DNA from: Cloacimonetes bacterium UBA4175
Lineage (GTDB): Bacteria > Cloacimonadota > Cloacimonadia > Cloacimonadales > Cloacimonadaceae
Assembly: GCA_002379855.1 (NCBI GenBank)
Contig: DFUX01000063.1
Location: 1-20,746, forward strand
DNA: 20,746 nucleotides
Direction of reading: 5' to 3'
Positions 1 to 6,510 of this stretch are shown piece after piece. The notes beneath the pieces are model-generated. The model was given only the letters and a program-made list of their open reading frames with translations. It was not told the DNA's origin and made no database searches. The position numbers and the translations under genes were made by a program. Numbering within the stretch: the stretch's first letter is position 1; each line of letters starts with the position of its first letter.

Positions 1-117
1 CCGTTGCCTCTGCCGGACAGGCTTCGGCAGCCCATTTTCTCCACTTGCGATTTTTGGTGAGACTTTATAGTTTGCTTATGCTTTGGACTGATACTCCGGC
101 ACTTATCCGCAAAAGGG
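1..117. other. window edge, no gene recognised
   Basis: No convincing coding region is visible here. A short hairpin, CTGCCG at 10-15 pairing with CGGCAG at 25-30, lies at the very edge and could belong to the 3' end or terminator of an upstream transcript that is cut off. A 58-codon stretch is open in frame 3 but has no recognisable start or family features. Confidence 0.4.
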
Positions 118-157
118 TTGACAATATCGGCTGTTTTGGCTGTTTGGCACCAAAACA
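118..157 (+). promoter_or_regulatory. possible ackA promoter with overlapping inverted repeat
   Basis: A TTGACA hexamer lies at 118-123, and no good TATAAT follows at the expected distance. Where the -10 element should be there is a perfect inverted repeat, TGTTTTGG at 132-139 and CCAAAACA at 150-157, separated by 10 bases. This arrangement is seen directly. That it is a promoter with an operator, or alternatively a leader hairpin, is inference. Confidence 0.3.
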
Positions 158-175
158 ACACTACGAGAGGATAAA

Positions 176-1375
176 ATGAAGATTTTAGTGCTAAACTGCG
201 GAAGCTCATCGATAAAATTCCAGTTCATCAACATGGACACCCGCCAAGTGTTGGCGGAGGGAATCGCCGAACGGATCGGCGAGGACATCGCACTCTTCAC
301 CTACAAGAGTGAGAAATTCACCCGGAAAAAGAGCGAGATGGCGATCGAGAACCACGAGCAGGGCTTGCAGTTGATAATAGATTCACTTTTGGACGAGACA
401 AACGGCGTGATCCGCGACAAGAGCGAGATAGACGCCGTGGGACACCGCCTGGTGCACGCCGGGGAGCATTATTCGGACGCGGTGGTGGTCACTGACCACG
501 TGGTGGAAGTGATGCGCGAGTGCATCCCGCTGGCGCCGCTGCACAATCCTGCCAACATGAAAGGCATCGAAGCGGTGAAAGCCAATATGCCGAAGGTGCC
601 CCAATGCGGCGTGTTCGACACCGCCTTCCATCAGACCATGCCGCCCCAGGCCTACCTCTACCCCCTGCCCCTGGAGATGTACCGCACCCATAAGATCCGC
701 CGTTATGGTTTCCACGGCACCTCCCACAAGTATGTCAGCCAGCGCGCCGCGGAGTTTTTACAGCGCGATCTGGCGGAACTCAAAATCATCAGTTGCCACA
801 TGGGCAATGGCGCCTCCATCACCGCCATCGCGGGAGGCAAGTCCGTGGACACTTCCATGGGCCTCACCCCGTTGGAAGGGCTGATGATGGGCACCCGTTG
901 CGGAGACATCGATCCCGCCATCCCCATCCACATGCAGCAGCAGCTTGGCTTGAGCGTGGACGAGGTGAACGTGATCCTGAACAAGAAAAGCGGCATGCTT
1001 GGGCTCTCCAGCATTTCCAACGATATGCGGGTGATCGAGAATGAAATCCTGAAACATCAAAACCCCCAGGCGACCACCGCCCACGATGTCTATTGCTACC
1101 GGATCAAGAAATACATCGGCGCCTACTTTGCCGCCATGAACGGCCTGGATGTGCTGATCTTCACCGGCGGCGTGGGCGAAAACATGCCCATCATGCGCTC
1201 TTTGGCCTGCCGCGACCTGGACGCCCTGGGCATCCGCCTCGACGAGGAAGCCAACTCCCGCTTCTCGAACAAGATCGAGGTGTTGAGCGCGGCTGACTCC
1301 CGCGTGACGGTGCTCAAGGTGCCCACCAACGAAGAACTGATGATCGCACTGGAGACCCAGCGCCTGCTGTCCTGA
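176..1375 (+). CDS. ackA: acetate kinase
   Basis: Acetate kinase interconverts acetyl phosphate plus ADP and acetate plus ATP in the cytoplasm; it is the ATP-yielding end step of acetate fermentation. At 399 residues the protein is full length for the family. The N-terminal NCGSSSIKF motif (residues 7-15) belongs to the ASKHA phosphate-binding fold. Arg91, Asp148 (GVFDTAFHQ), His180 (GFHGTSH) and Arg241 (MGTRCGD) fall at the same numbers as catalytic residues described for the Methanosarcina thermophila enzyme. The GGVGEN motif and a TNEE motif near residues 384-387 are also present. The ATG start is preceded by GAGAGG at 165-170. No phosphotransacetylase gene is in the window; it may lie upstream or elsewhere. 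The S4-domain gene follows after 19 bases, so the two are probably co-transcribed. Confidence 0.97.
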   Translation: MKILVLNCGSSSIKFQFINMDTRQVLAEGIAERIGEDIALFTYKSEKFTRKKSEMAIENHEQGLQLIIDSLLDETNGVIRDKSEIDAVGHRLVHAGEHYSDAVVVTDHVVEVMRECIPLAPLHNPANMKGIEAVKANMPKVPQCGVFDTAFHQTMPPQAYLYPLPLEMYRTHKIRRYGFHGTSHKYVSQRAAEFLQRDLAELKIISCHMGNGASITAIAGGKSVDTSMGLTPLEGLMMGTRCGDIDPAIPIHMQQQLGLSVDEVNVILNKKSGMLGLSSISNDMRVIENEILKHQNPQATTAHDVYCYRIKKYIGAYFAAMNGLDVLIFTGGVGENMPIMRSLACRDLDALGIRLDEEANSRFSNKIEVLSAADSRVTVLKVPTNEELMIALETQRLLS

Positions 1376-1394
1376 AGCCCCGGGGAGGGAAATT

Positions 1395-1658
1395 ATGCGC
1401 ATCGACCTGCTGCTCAGCAAGCTTTGCCTCACCAAGACCCGCAGCATAGCCAAGACCGCCTGCGACAAAGGCTTGGTGTCCATCAACGGCAAGAAAGCCA
1501 AGGCATCCGCCGAGGTGAAGGAAGGCGACCTGATCAGCCTTTCCCTCTATGGATTCAAGCACGAAATCCGGCTCGATAAAATACCTGCCGGCAACGTCGC
1601 CAAGAAAGACGCCACCAATTTCTATACCCTGCTCAGCAAAACTCCGCTGAACTCCTGA
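1395..1658 (+). CDS. small S4-domain RNA-binding protein (Hsp15/RqcP-like)
   Basis: This is an 87-residue protein that is nearly all S4 domain. The start MRIDLLLSKLCLTKTRS and the later KGLVSINGKKAKAS, VKEGDLISL segments match the S4 fold, which binds structured RNA and is found in Hsp15/YlmH/RqcP-type ribosome-associated proteins and in pseudouridine synthases. No catalytic domain is attached. The C-terminal lysine-containing tail (about residues 57-87) may also contact RNA. The ATG is preceded by GGGGAGGG at 1380-1387. It sits 19 bases after ackA and 7 bases before the peptidase gene, consistent with one transcript. Family assignment is good. The role in ribosome quality control or heat shock is inferred only from similarity in size and domain. 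Confidence 0.8.
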   Translation: MRIDLLLSKLCLTKTRSIAKTACDKGLVSINGKKAKASAEVKEGDLISLSLYGFKHEIRLDKIPAGNVAKKDATNFYTLLSKTPLNS

Positions 1659-1665
1659 GGAACGC

Positions 1666-2607
1666 GTGCACAGCCTGCTGCTCTTGTTTCTGCTCTTGGT
1701 GAGCGGCCTGGCGGCAGAATACCGGGTGGCTGCCGTGTCGGAAAACCTGGTGGTCTATTCCGCGGATGGTGAGTTTGGCGGCAAAGGTGCCTTCCTGCAA
1801 GGGGTGGACAAACGCATCGACGCCCTGCAGAGGGACACCGGAATCTATCTGGAGCAAAAGGCGGATGTCTATATCGTGCCAGACCGCGCAAGTTACAGGC
1901 AACTGGCTTCCGGCAAGGCGGCCATCGTGGAGTTTTCGGATGCCTTTTACAGCTCCGCGGAACGCCGCATCTACCTGCGCAGTTCAGACCAGATCTGGGA
2001 AAACTACTCCGATATCTTCCTCCATGAATACACCCACTGGTATCTGGACGAAATCTTCCTCTCCGTCCCGCTCTGGTTTCATGAGGGGATGGCGACGCAT
2101 TACGCCGGGCAGATGGGGCCCCAGCGCTATCTGCACTTTGTGCGGGAACGCTTTTGGGGCAATAAGCTGGATCTCTTCGCCCTGGCCTATGATTATCCCG
2201 CGGAAGAGCGTGAATGGCCGATGTACTATCTCAGCTCCTGGTTTGCCACGGATTATATGCGCAACAAGGATGAAGCCGCCTGGCGCAGGTTTTGGGGCAT
2301 CGCGTCCGCCCATGCCAGATTGGGGCACAAGACCCGCTTCGTGAGCGCTTTCAGCCAGGCATACAACAGCAGCCTCTACGAGTTTAACCTTGATTTCGCC
2401 GCCTACAGCAGGAGGCAAGCCTGGATCTATCTGATCATAGGAGCCAACTCAATAATCTTTGCCATCTTGCCTGTGGTGTTGATCTTTGCCTGGCGCAAGC
2501 GCCGTAAAAAGCTGTTGTCCATGCCGGAACTGGAGCTGCCCGCCGCCGAACCCGAGCCGGAAACGGACGCAACGCCTTCCGGGGATGAGCATAAATTGGT
2601 TGACTGA
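1666..2607 (+). CDS. membrane-anchored gluzincin-type metallopeptidase (peptidase MA-like)
   Basis: The 313-residue protein starts at a GTG preceded by GAGG. It opens with a hydrophobic signal sequence (residues 1-17), giving a periplasmic or extracytoplasmic body. The zinc signature is clear: HEYTH at residues 120-124 provides two histidines and the catalytic glutamate, and WFHEGMATHY (138-147) supplies the third ligand Glu140, a gluzincin arrangement seen in peptidase MA-like proteins. A single membrane segment lies at about 253-276, followed by a basic RKRRKK stop-transfer stretch and a Pro/Glu-rich cytoplasmic tail. The protease is therefore likely held on the outer face of the inner membrane. 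Substrate is unknown. It follows the S4 gene by 7 bases but has no evident functional tie to it. Confidence 0.75.
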   Translation: MHSLLLLFLLLVSGLAAEYRVAAVSENLVVYSADGEFGGKGAFLQGVDKRIDALQRDTGIYLEQKADVYIVPDRASYRQLASGKAAIVEFSDAFYSSAERRIYLRSSDQIWENYSDIFLHEYTHWYLDEIFLSVPLWFHEGMATHYAGQMGPQRYLHFVRERFWGNKLDLFALAYDYPAEEREWPMYYLSSWFATDYMRNKDEAAWRRFWGIASAHARLGHKTRFVSAFSQAYNSSLYEFNLDFAAYSRRQAWIYLIIGANSIIFAILPVVLIFAWRKRRKKLLSMPELELPAAEPEPETDATPSGDEHKLVD

Positions 2608-2645
2608 ATCCGCCCGTTGCGGATATTTGGTCTGGTTAAATTTTT
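2608..2645 (+). terminator. weak hairpin after the peptidase gene
   Basis: Immediately after the TGA stop, ATCCGC (2608-2613) pairs perfectly with GCGGAT (2619-2624) around a 5-base loop. A short T run occurs at 2641-2645, some 16 bases further, too far for a classical intrinsic terminator. It may be a weak attenuator or an RNA-processing hairpin. Confidence 0.3.
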
Positions 2646-2660
2646 GCTTTTGGAGTTGAG

Positions 2661-3692
2661 ATGTATCCCATAAGTTTTGGCAGCGACAATCATTCCGGAA
2701 TCCATTACAAGGTCTTTTCCTCATTGCAGCAGGCAAATGTGGGCTTTTGCCCCGCCTATGGCGACGATGCTCTGACAGAGCGTATTTTGAGCGAGATCGA
2801 AGCCCTCTTCGGAGGTGACTGCACGGCTTGGTTCGTGATCACCGGCACAGGGGCCAACGTCGTCTCCCTGCAAAACTTCCTGCGTTCCTACCACGCGGTT
2901 TTCTGCGCCAACAGCTCCCACATCAACGTGGATGAGTGCGGCGCGGTGCAGAAATTCACCCAGGCACGCCTCAAGGTGATCGACACTCCGGATGGAAAAC
3001 TGACTCCCGAACTGATCGAGCCCAAGCTGCTAACCAACCGCGACCAGCATCACTCGCAGGGACGCGTGGTCTCCATCGCCCAAAGCACGGAATATGGCAC
3101 GCTCTATACCCTGGAGGAACTGAAGGCCCTGGCGGACTTCGCCCATCAGCACGAGATGTTTTTGCACATCGACGGCGCTCGCCTCGCCAATGCTGCCGCC
3201 GCGCTGGATTGCAGTCTGCAAGCCATGACCAAGGACATCGGGGCGGATATCGTGAGCTTCGGCGGAGCCAAAAACGGCCTGCTCTTCGGCGAGGCAATAA
3301 TCAGCTTTTGCCCCCAGATCACCACGGACATGCGTTTCTACCGCAAACAGGCCTCGCAGCTCTTCAGCAAGATGCGCTTCATCGCCGCCCAGTATGAGGC
3401 CTATCTGGATCAGGATCTCTGGCTGGCCAACGCCAGGGCTGCCAACTCCATGACCCGCTTGCTGGCGGAAAAACTAAAGGAATTCAAGCAGATAAAGATC
3501 ACCCAACCCGTGCTGGTGAATTCCCTTTACGCCATCCTGCCCCGCGAGATCACCCCCGCCCTGCAGGATAAATACCACTTTTACATGTGGAACGAGGCTC
3601 TCAACGAGGTGCGCCTGATGTGCAGCTTCAACACCCAGGTTGAGCAGATCGAGGAGTTTATCGAACACCTGCGTGAATTGCTCGCGGAGTGA
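2661..3692 (+). CDS. ltaE: low-specificity threonine aldolase (beta-eliminating-lyase fold)
   Basis: This is a 343-residue PLP-dependent enzyme of fold type I, predicted to cleave L-threonine or L-allo-threonine to glycine and acetaldehyde in the cytoplasm. Family features are the N-terminal SFGSDNHSGIH segment, the TGTGANVVSLQ phosphate/cofactor-binding region, the LHIDGARLANAAAAL motif carrying the PLP-nitrogen aspartate, and SFGGAKNGLLFGEA with the Schiff-base lysine at residue 204. Length is normal for the family. The ATG at 2661 has GGAG at 2651-2654. Related tryptophanase- or alanine-racemase-like aldolases share the fold, so substrate choice is not certain, but the motif set fits threonine aldolase best. 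The next gene starts 4 bases after its stop. Confidence 0.88.
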   Translation: MYPISFGSDNHSGIHYKVFSSLQQANVGFCPAYGDDALTERILSEIEALFGGDCTAWFVITGTGANVVSLQNFLRSYHAVFCANSSHINVDECGAVQKFTQARLKVIDTPDGKLTPELIEPKLLTNRDQHHSQGRVVSIAQSTEYGTLYTLEELKALADFAHQHEMFLHIDGARLANAAAALDCSLQAMTKDIGADIVSFGGAKNGLLFGEAIISFCPQITTDMRFYRKQASQLFSKMRFIAAQYEAYLDQDLWLANARAANSMTRLLAEKLKEFKQIKITQPVLVNSLYAILPREITPALQDKYHFYMWNEALNEVRLMCSFNTQVEQIEEFIEHLRELLAE

Positions 3693-3696
3693 GCCG

Positions 3697-4362
3697 GTGA
3701 TAGTCGTCTATACCTGTGATATCATTGGTTCCCGCAAATACCCCGCGCCTGCCCGGAACCAAATAGACCAAAACATCCGCGCTGCCTTCTTCCAGGCCTG
3801 CCAGTTGTATCCTCATACACAGGCAGATTTTCTTTCCTTTTCCGTCACCCAGGGCGATGAGTTCCAGTTCAACGCGGAAAGCTGCAAGGATTTCTATCGT
3901 TTCCTGCTCTATTTCAGGACATCCCTGGCAATCTCCGGAGTGAAACCCACGCCGTTCTTCAGATGCGGGATAGGTTTGGGCGAAAGGGCAACCCAGGGTT
4001 CCAGCAGCTATGAGATGGACGGCTCAGCCTATTACAATTCCCGTCTGGCAATCAACGGTTTTGCCAGGCCGGAAAACCTGAATACCCTCACCAGGGCACA
4101 TACCGAGACAGCCCTTGTCAACCGCGCCCTCAACTCGCTGCTCATGTTTTGCGACCGCTTGGAATATGGCTGGAGCGAGGTGCAAAGACAGGTCATCCAC
4201 GGGATTATGCAAGGGGAAAGCCAGGCTCAGATCGCCCAGCGGCAAGCCACGTCGCAGCAGAATGTGAGTAAACTGCTCAAAACCTCCGCCTGGGCATATC
4301 TGGAAAGCGTTTTCTCCCTTCTGGACGAGTTGGCGGAGACTGTAAATAACAACCATGATTAG
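3697..4362 (+). CDS. SatD-like protein with C-terminal helix-turn-helix
   Basis: The protein has 221 residues if it starts at the GTG at 3697, four bases after the threonine aldolase stop. An in-frame start at 3640 exists but would overlap the upstream gene by 53 bases and adds a low-complexity Ser/Arg-rich tail, so it was not chosen. It opens IVVYTCDIIGSRK, as SatD-family proteins do. TQGDEFQ and RCGIGLGE segments resemble a nucleotide-cyclase-like fold, and MDGSAYYNSRLAI follows. The C-terminal part (about residues 160-200, with SQAQIAQRQATSQQNVSKLL) is a helix-turn-helix suited to DNA binding. SatD genes are commonly paired with DUF3307 membrane proteins, as here. Biochemical function is not established. 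An inverted repeat overlapping its 3' end may be its operator. Confidence 0.72.
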   Translation: MIVVYTCDIIGSRKYPAPARNQIDQNIRAAFFQACQLYPHTQADFLSFSVTQGDEFQFNAESCKDFYRFLLYFRTSLAISGVKPTPFFRCGIGLGERATQGSSSYEMDGSAYYNSRLAINGFARPENLNTLTRAHTETALVNRALNSLLMFCDRLEYGWSEVQRQVIHGIMQGESQAQIAQRQATSQQNVSKLLKTSAWAYLESVFSLLDELAETVNNNHD

Positions 4363-4396
4363 TTGTAAAGTGGTATCTCAACCAATTATGGTTGTT
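4348..4396. promoter_or_regulatory. inverted repeat between satD and the DUF3307 gene, candidate operator
   Basis: AACAACCATGATTAGTTG at 4348-4365 is matched, in reverse complement, by CAACCAATTATGGTTGTT at 4379-4396 with 16 of 18 positions pairing and a 13-base spacer. Each arm is itself a loose palindrome with ACAAC/GTTGT-like ends. It overlaps the last codons of satD and lies about 40 bases before the next gene. No T run follows, so an operator or mRNA hairpin is favoured over a terminator. Confidence 0.45.
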
Positions 4397-4437
4397 ACTT
4401 GTTTGTTGATCACTTGCGCTAAGGGAGGTTTACGATA

Positions 4438-5157
4438 CTGTTCTGGCGTTTAATCCTGGCGCATCTGCTGGCTGATTTTGTATTGCAAAGCAAATGGATA
4501 GCCCAGCATAAAAATCATAGCCGGGCTTTATTGTTGCATGGAGCTGCCTATCTGCTTTTGTCCACTCTGCTGCTCTTGCCTTATCTGAACCTGCCACTCA
4601 TAGCTATTTTGCTGGGGCTCACAGCTTTTCATCTGCTTGTGGATGCAGGAAAAGGATACCTGGCCCACCGATGGAATAAGCTGGCCTGGCTGTGGCTATT
4701 TCTCGATCAGATCGTCCACCTGTTCAGCATCGCTTTGGCAGTCTATCTTTTTTCTAAAGCAGACAGGAACTTTCTGGTTCAAACCATCGTCAACCTGGAT
4801 GTCCAACGTCTTGTCCAGTATATAATACTGCTGATCCTAAACCTCTTTGCGGGTTTGCATGTGGTGGATATCATCAGCAGGGAATATCGCCCCGACAACA
4901 CGGACGGCCACAGGTCACATGCTCTGATTGGAATCTTCGAGCGTTTGTTGATCACACTCTCTGTGCTGATTGGCAGGTTTGAGATTATCGGGTTCATGAT
5001 CGCCGCTAAATCCATTATCCGCCTGCCAGATGCTAATGCCCAGGATCAGAAAGACGAAGCCAAAGCTCACCAGATGATCAACTACTACCTGATCGGAACC
5101 TTTGTAAGCTACAGTTGGGCAATAGGCTGGACTGTGTTGTTCAAGTGGTTTGTCTGA
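4438..5157 (+). CDS. DUF3307 multi-pass membrane protein, apparent non-AUG start
   Basis: This integral membrane protein has several hydrophobic segments. The conserved DUF3307 beginning, here FWRLILAHLLADFVLQSKW, lies upstream of the first usual start codon (TTG at 4483), so starting there would delete the most characteristic part. A strong Shine-Dalgarno AAGGGAGG (4421-4428) precedes a CTG at 4438 by 9 bases; an ATA at 4435 is the alternative. An in-frame stop at 4420-4422 rules out a longer form. With CTG the protein is 239 residues. A metal-ligand-like HxxxDxG (HLLVDAGKG) segment occurs in the first third. Pairing with SatD is typical. Function is unknown. The stop lies 12 bases from the convergent pyrF end. 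Confidence 0.7.
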   Translation: MFWRLILAHLLADFVLQSKWIAQHKNHSRALLLHGAAYLLLSTLLLLPYLNLPLIAILLGLTAFHLLVDAGKGYLAHRWNKLAWLWLFLDQIVHLFSIALAVYLFSKADRNFLVQTIVNLDVQRLVQYIILLILNLFAGLHVVDIISREYRPDNTDGHRSHALIGIFERLLITLSVLIGRFEIIGFMIAAKSIIRLPDANAQDQKDEAKAHQMINYYLIGTFVSYSWAIGWTVLFKWFV

Positions 5158-5169
5158 GCAGTGACACCC

Positions 5170-5988
5170 TTACCGTTCTAAGCCCTGCCTGATTCTGTCC
5201 CTCAGCTCCCCGGCCGCCATCGCGGCAGCTTCGGCGAAACGCTCGCCGCAATCTGCAAAGATTATCCCACGGGAAGAGTTGATTAGGATATTGGGCTCTT
5301 CGGCGCTGTCCACGGCGTTGCTTAGCACAGCCTCCAAATCACCGCCCTGGGCGCCGATGCCGGGGATCAGGAAAATTCTGCCCGGCAGTAGCCCGCGCAT
5401 GCGGCGCAGATCGTCCGTCTGTGTGGCACCAATCACCGCTCCAAGCTGTTGAGCGGGAAACCTGCCAATCCAGCCTGCCGCCAATTCCGCCACTCCGCCC
5501 TCCAAAAAGAAATCCCTGGCACTGGGGTTTGAAGTGAGCGCCAGGGCAAAAGCAAAGGAACCTTCCCGCCTGAGCAGCGGCTGCAGCACATCCTCGCCCA
5601 TCAGGGGATTGAGGGTGATGGCATCCACCCGCAGGCGATCAAAAAAGCTCTGCGCGTACTGCTCCATGGTGCTGCCGATATCGCCGACCTTGCAGTCCAG
5701 GATCACCGGAATCTCTTCCGGGATGTAATCCACGGTTCGCCGCAGGGCTTCCATGCCGCGCAAGCCGTCACTCAGATAGAAAGCCAGATTGGGCTTGAAG
5801 GCGCAGGCGAACTCCGCAGTGGCGTCTATGATGCGGCGGTTGAATTCCCAAATGGGATTCGCCTCCCGCGCCAGACAGGCGGGAAGCTGGCGGATATCGG
5901 AATCCAGGCCCACGCAGAGCAGGCTGCGCGATGTCCGCCAACGTTCCTGATACTTACATAAGAACGATCTTGACCGAGTCCGCTCCAT
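5170..5988 (-). CDS. pyrF: orotidine 5'-phosphate decarboxylase, type 2
   Basis: It catalyses the last step of UMP synthesis, decarboxylating OMP in the cytoplasm. The protein is 272 residues from the ATG at 5988, which is preceded by GAGG six bases upstream. A TTG at 6000 would add four residues. Active-site signatures of the alpha/beta-barrel are visible: CVGLDSD (25-31), FKPNLAF with Lys65, LDCKVGDIG with Asp98, Lys100 and Asp103, TLNPLMGED, and IPGIGAQGGD near the phosphate-binding end. The length and the VGDIGST motif identify the longer type 2 (PyrF_2) class. The start overlaps the end of pyrR by 35 bases, so translation is probably coupled. It is the last gene of the minus-strand operon that starts with the transcarboxylase genes. 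Confidence 0.93.
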   Translation of the reverse strand: MERTRSRSFLCKYQERWRTSRSLLCVGLDSDIRQLPACLAREANPIWEFNRRIIDATAEFACAFKPNLAFYLSDGLRGMEALRRTVDYIPEEIPVILDCKVGDIGSTMEQYAQSFFDRLRVDAITLNPLMGEDVLQPLLRREGSFAFALALTSNPSARDFFLEGGVAELAAGWIGRFPAQQLGAVIGATQTDDLRRMRGLLPGRIFLIPGIGAQGGDLEAVLSNAVDSAEEPNILINSSRGIIFADCGERFAEAAAMAAGELRDRIRQGLER

Positions 5989-6490
5989 CAATTTCCTCAA
6001 ACTCCACCTTGATGATCTCTTCCTGCGAGGTAGGCACGTTTTTGCCGACGTAATCGGCTTTGATGGGCAGTTCGCGGTGTCCCCGGTCGATCAGCACCGC
6101 CAGTTGAATCTGTTTGGGGCGCCCGAAGTCCATCAGAGCGTCGATCGCGGCGCGCACGGTGCGTCCGGTGTAGAGCACGTCATCCACCAGCACGATCACC
6201 GCGTCCTCGATATCAAAGCCCAGCTCCGAACCCTTGATCACAGGCTGGTAGGAGATTGTGGAAAGGTCGTCCCGGTAGAGGGTGATATCCAGGATGCCCA
6301 CCGGGATTTCCTGCCCCTCGATCAGGCGCAGATATTCGGAAAGCCGGTTGGCCAAAGGCACTCCGCGGGATCTGATACCCACCAGACGGATCTTTTCCAC
6401 GCCGCGGTTTTGCTCGATTATCTCATGCGCCATGCGGCGGATGCTGCGCTCGATCTGCGCCTTGTCCATGATAAAGCTTTTGATCTGCAT
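5954..6490 (-). CDS. pyrR: PyrR bifunctional pyrimidine regulator / uracil phosphoribosyltransferase
   Basis: The 178-residue protein is a type I phosphoribosyltransferase. VIVLVDDVLYTGRT (98-111) is the PRPP-binding loop. GIRSRG (38-43), LIDRGHRELPI (133-143) and GKNVPTS (149-155) are PyrR hallmarks. PyrR proteins bind pyr mRNA leaders with UMP in some bacteria, and also make UMP from uracil and PRPP. The ATG at 6490 was chosen because AGGAG lies five bases upstream; the longer form starting at 6514 lacks a comparable site. It begins 20 bases after the transcarboxylase 5S-1.3S gene and overlaps pyrF. No pyr attenuator is evident next to it, because the upstream gap is only 20 bases, so any regulation by RNA binding would act elsewhere. 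Confidence 0.93.
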   Translation of the reverse strand: MQIKSFIMDKAQIERSIRRMAHEIIEQNRGVEKIRLVGIRSRGVPLANRLSEYLRLIEGQEIPVGILDITLYRDDLSTISYQPVIKGSELGFDIEDAVIVLVDDVLYTGRTVRAAIDALMDFGRPKQIQLAVLIDRGHRELPIKADYVGKNVPTSQEEIIKVEFEEIDGADSVKIVLM

Positions 6491-6510
6491 CACTTGCTCC
6501 TTTTGCGGGA

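Noticed and set aside
3640..3696. Longer SatD start at 3640
   Set aside because: It overlaps the threonine aldolase gene by 53 bases and adds a Ser/Arg-rich stretch outside the family; the GTG at 3697 begins exactly at the conserved segment.
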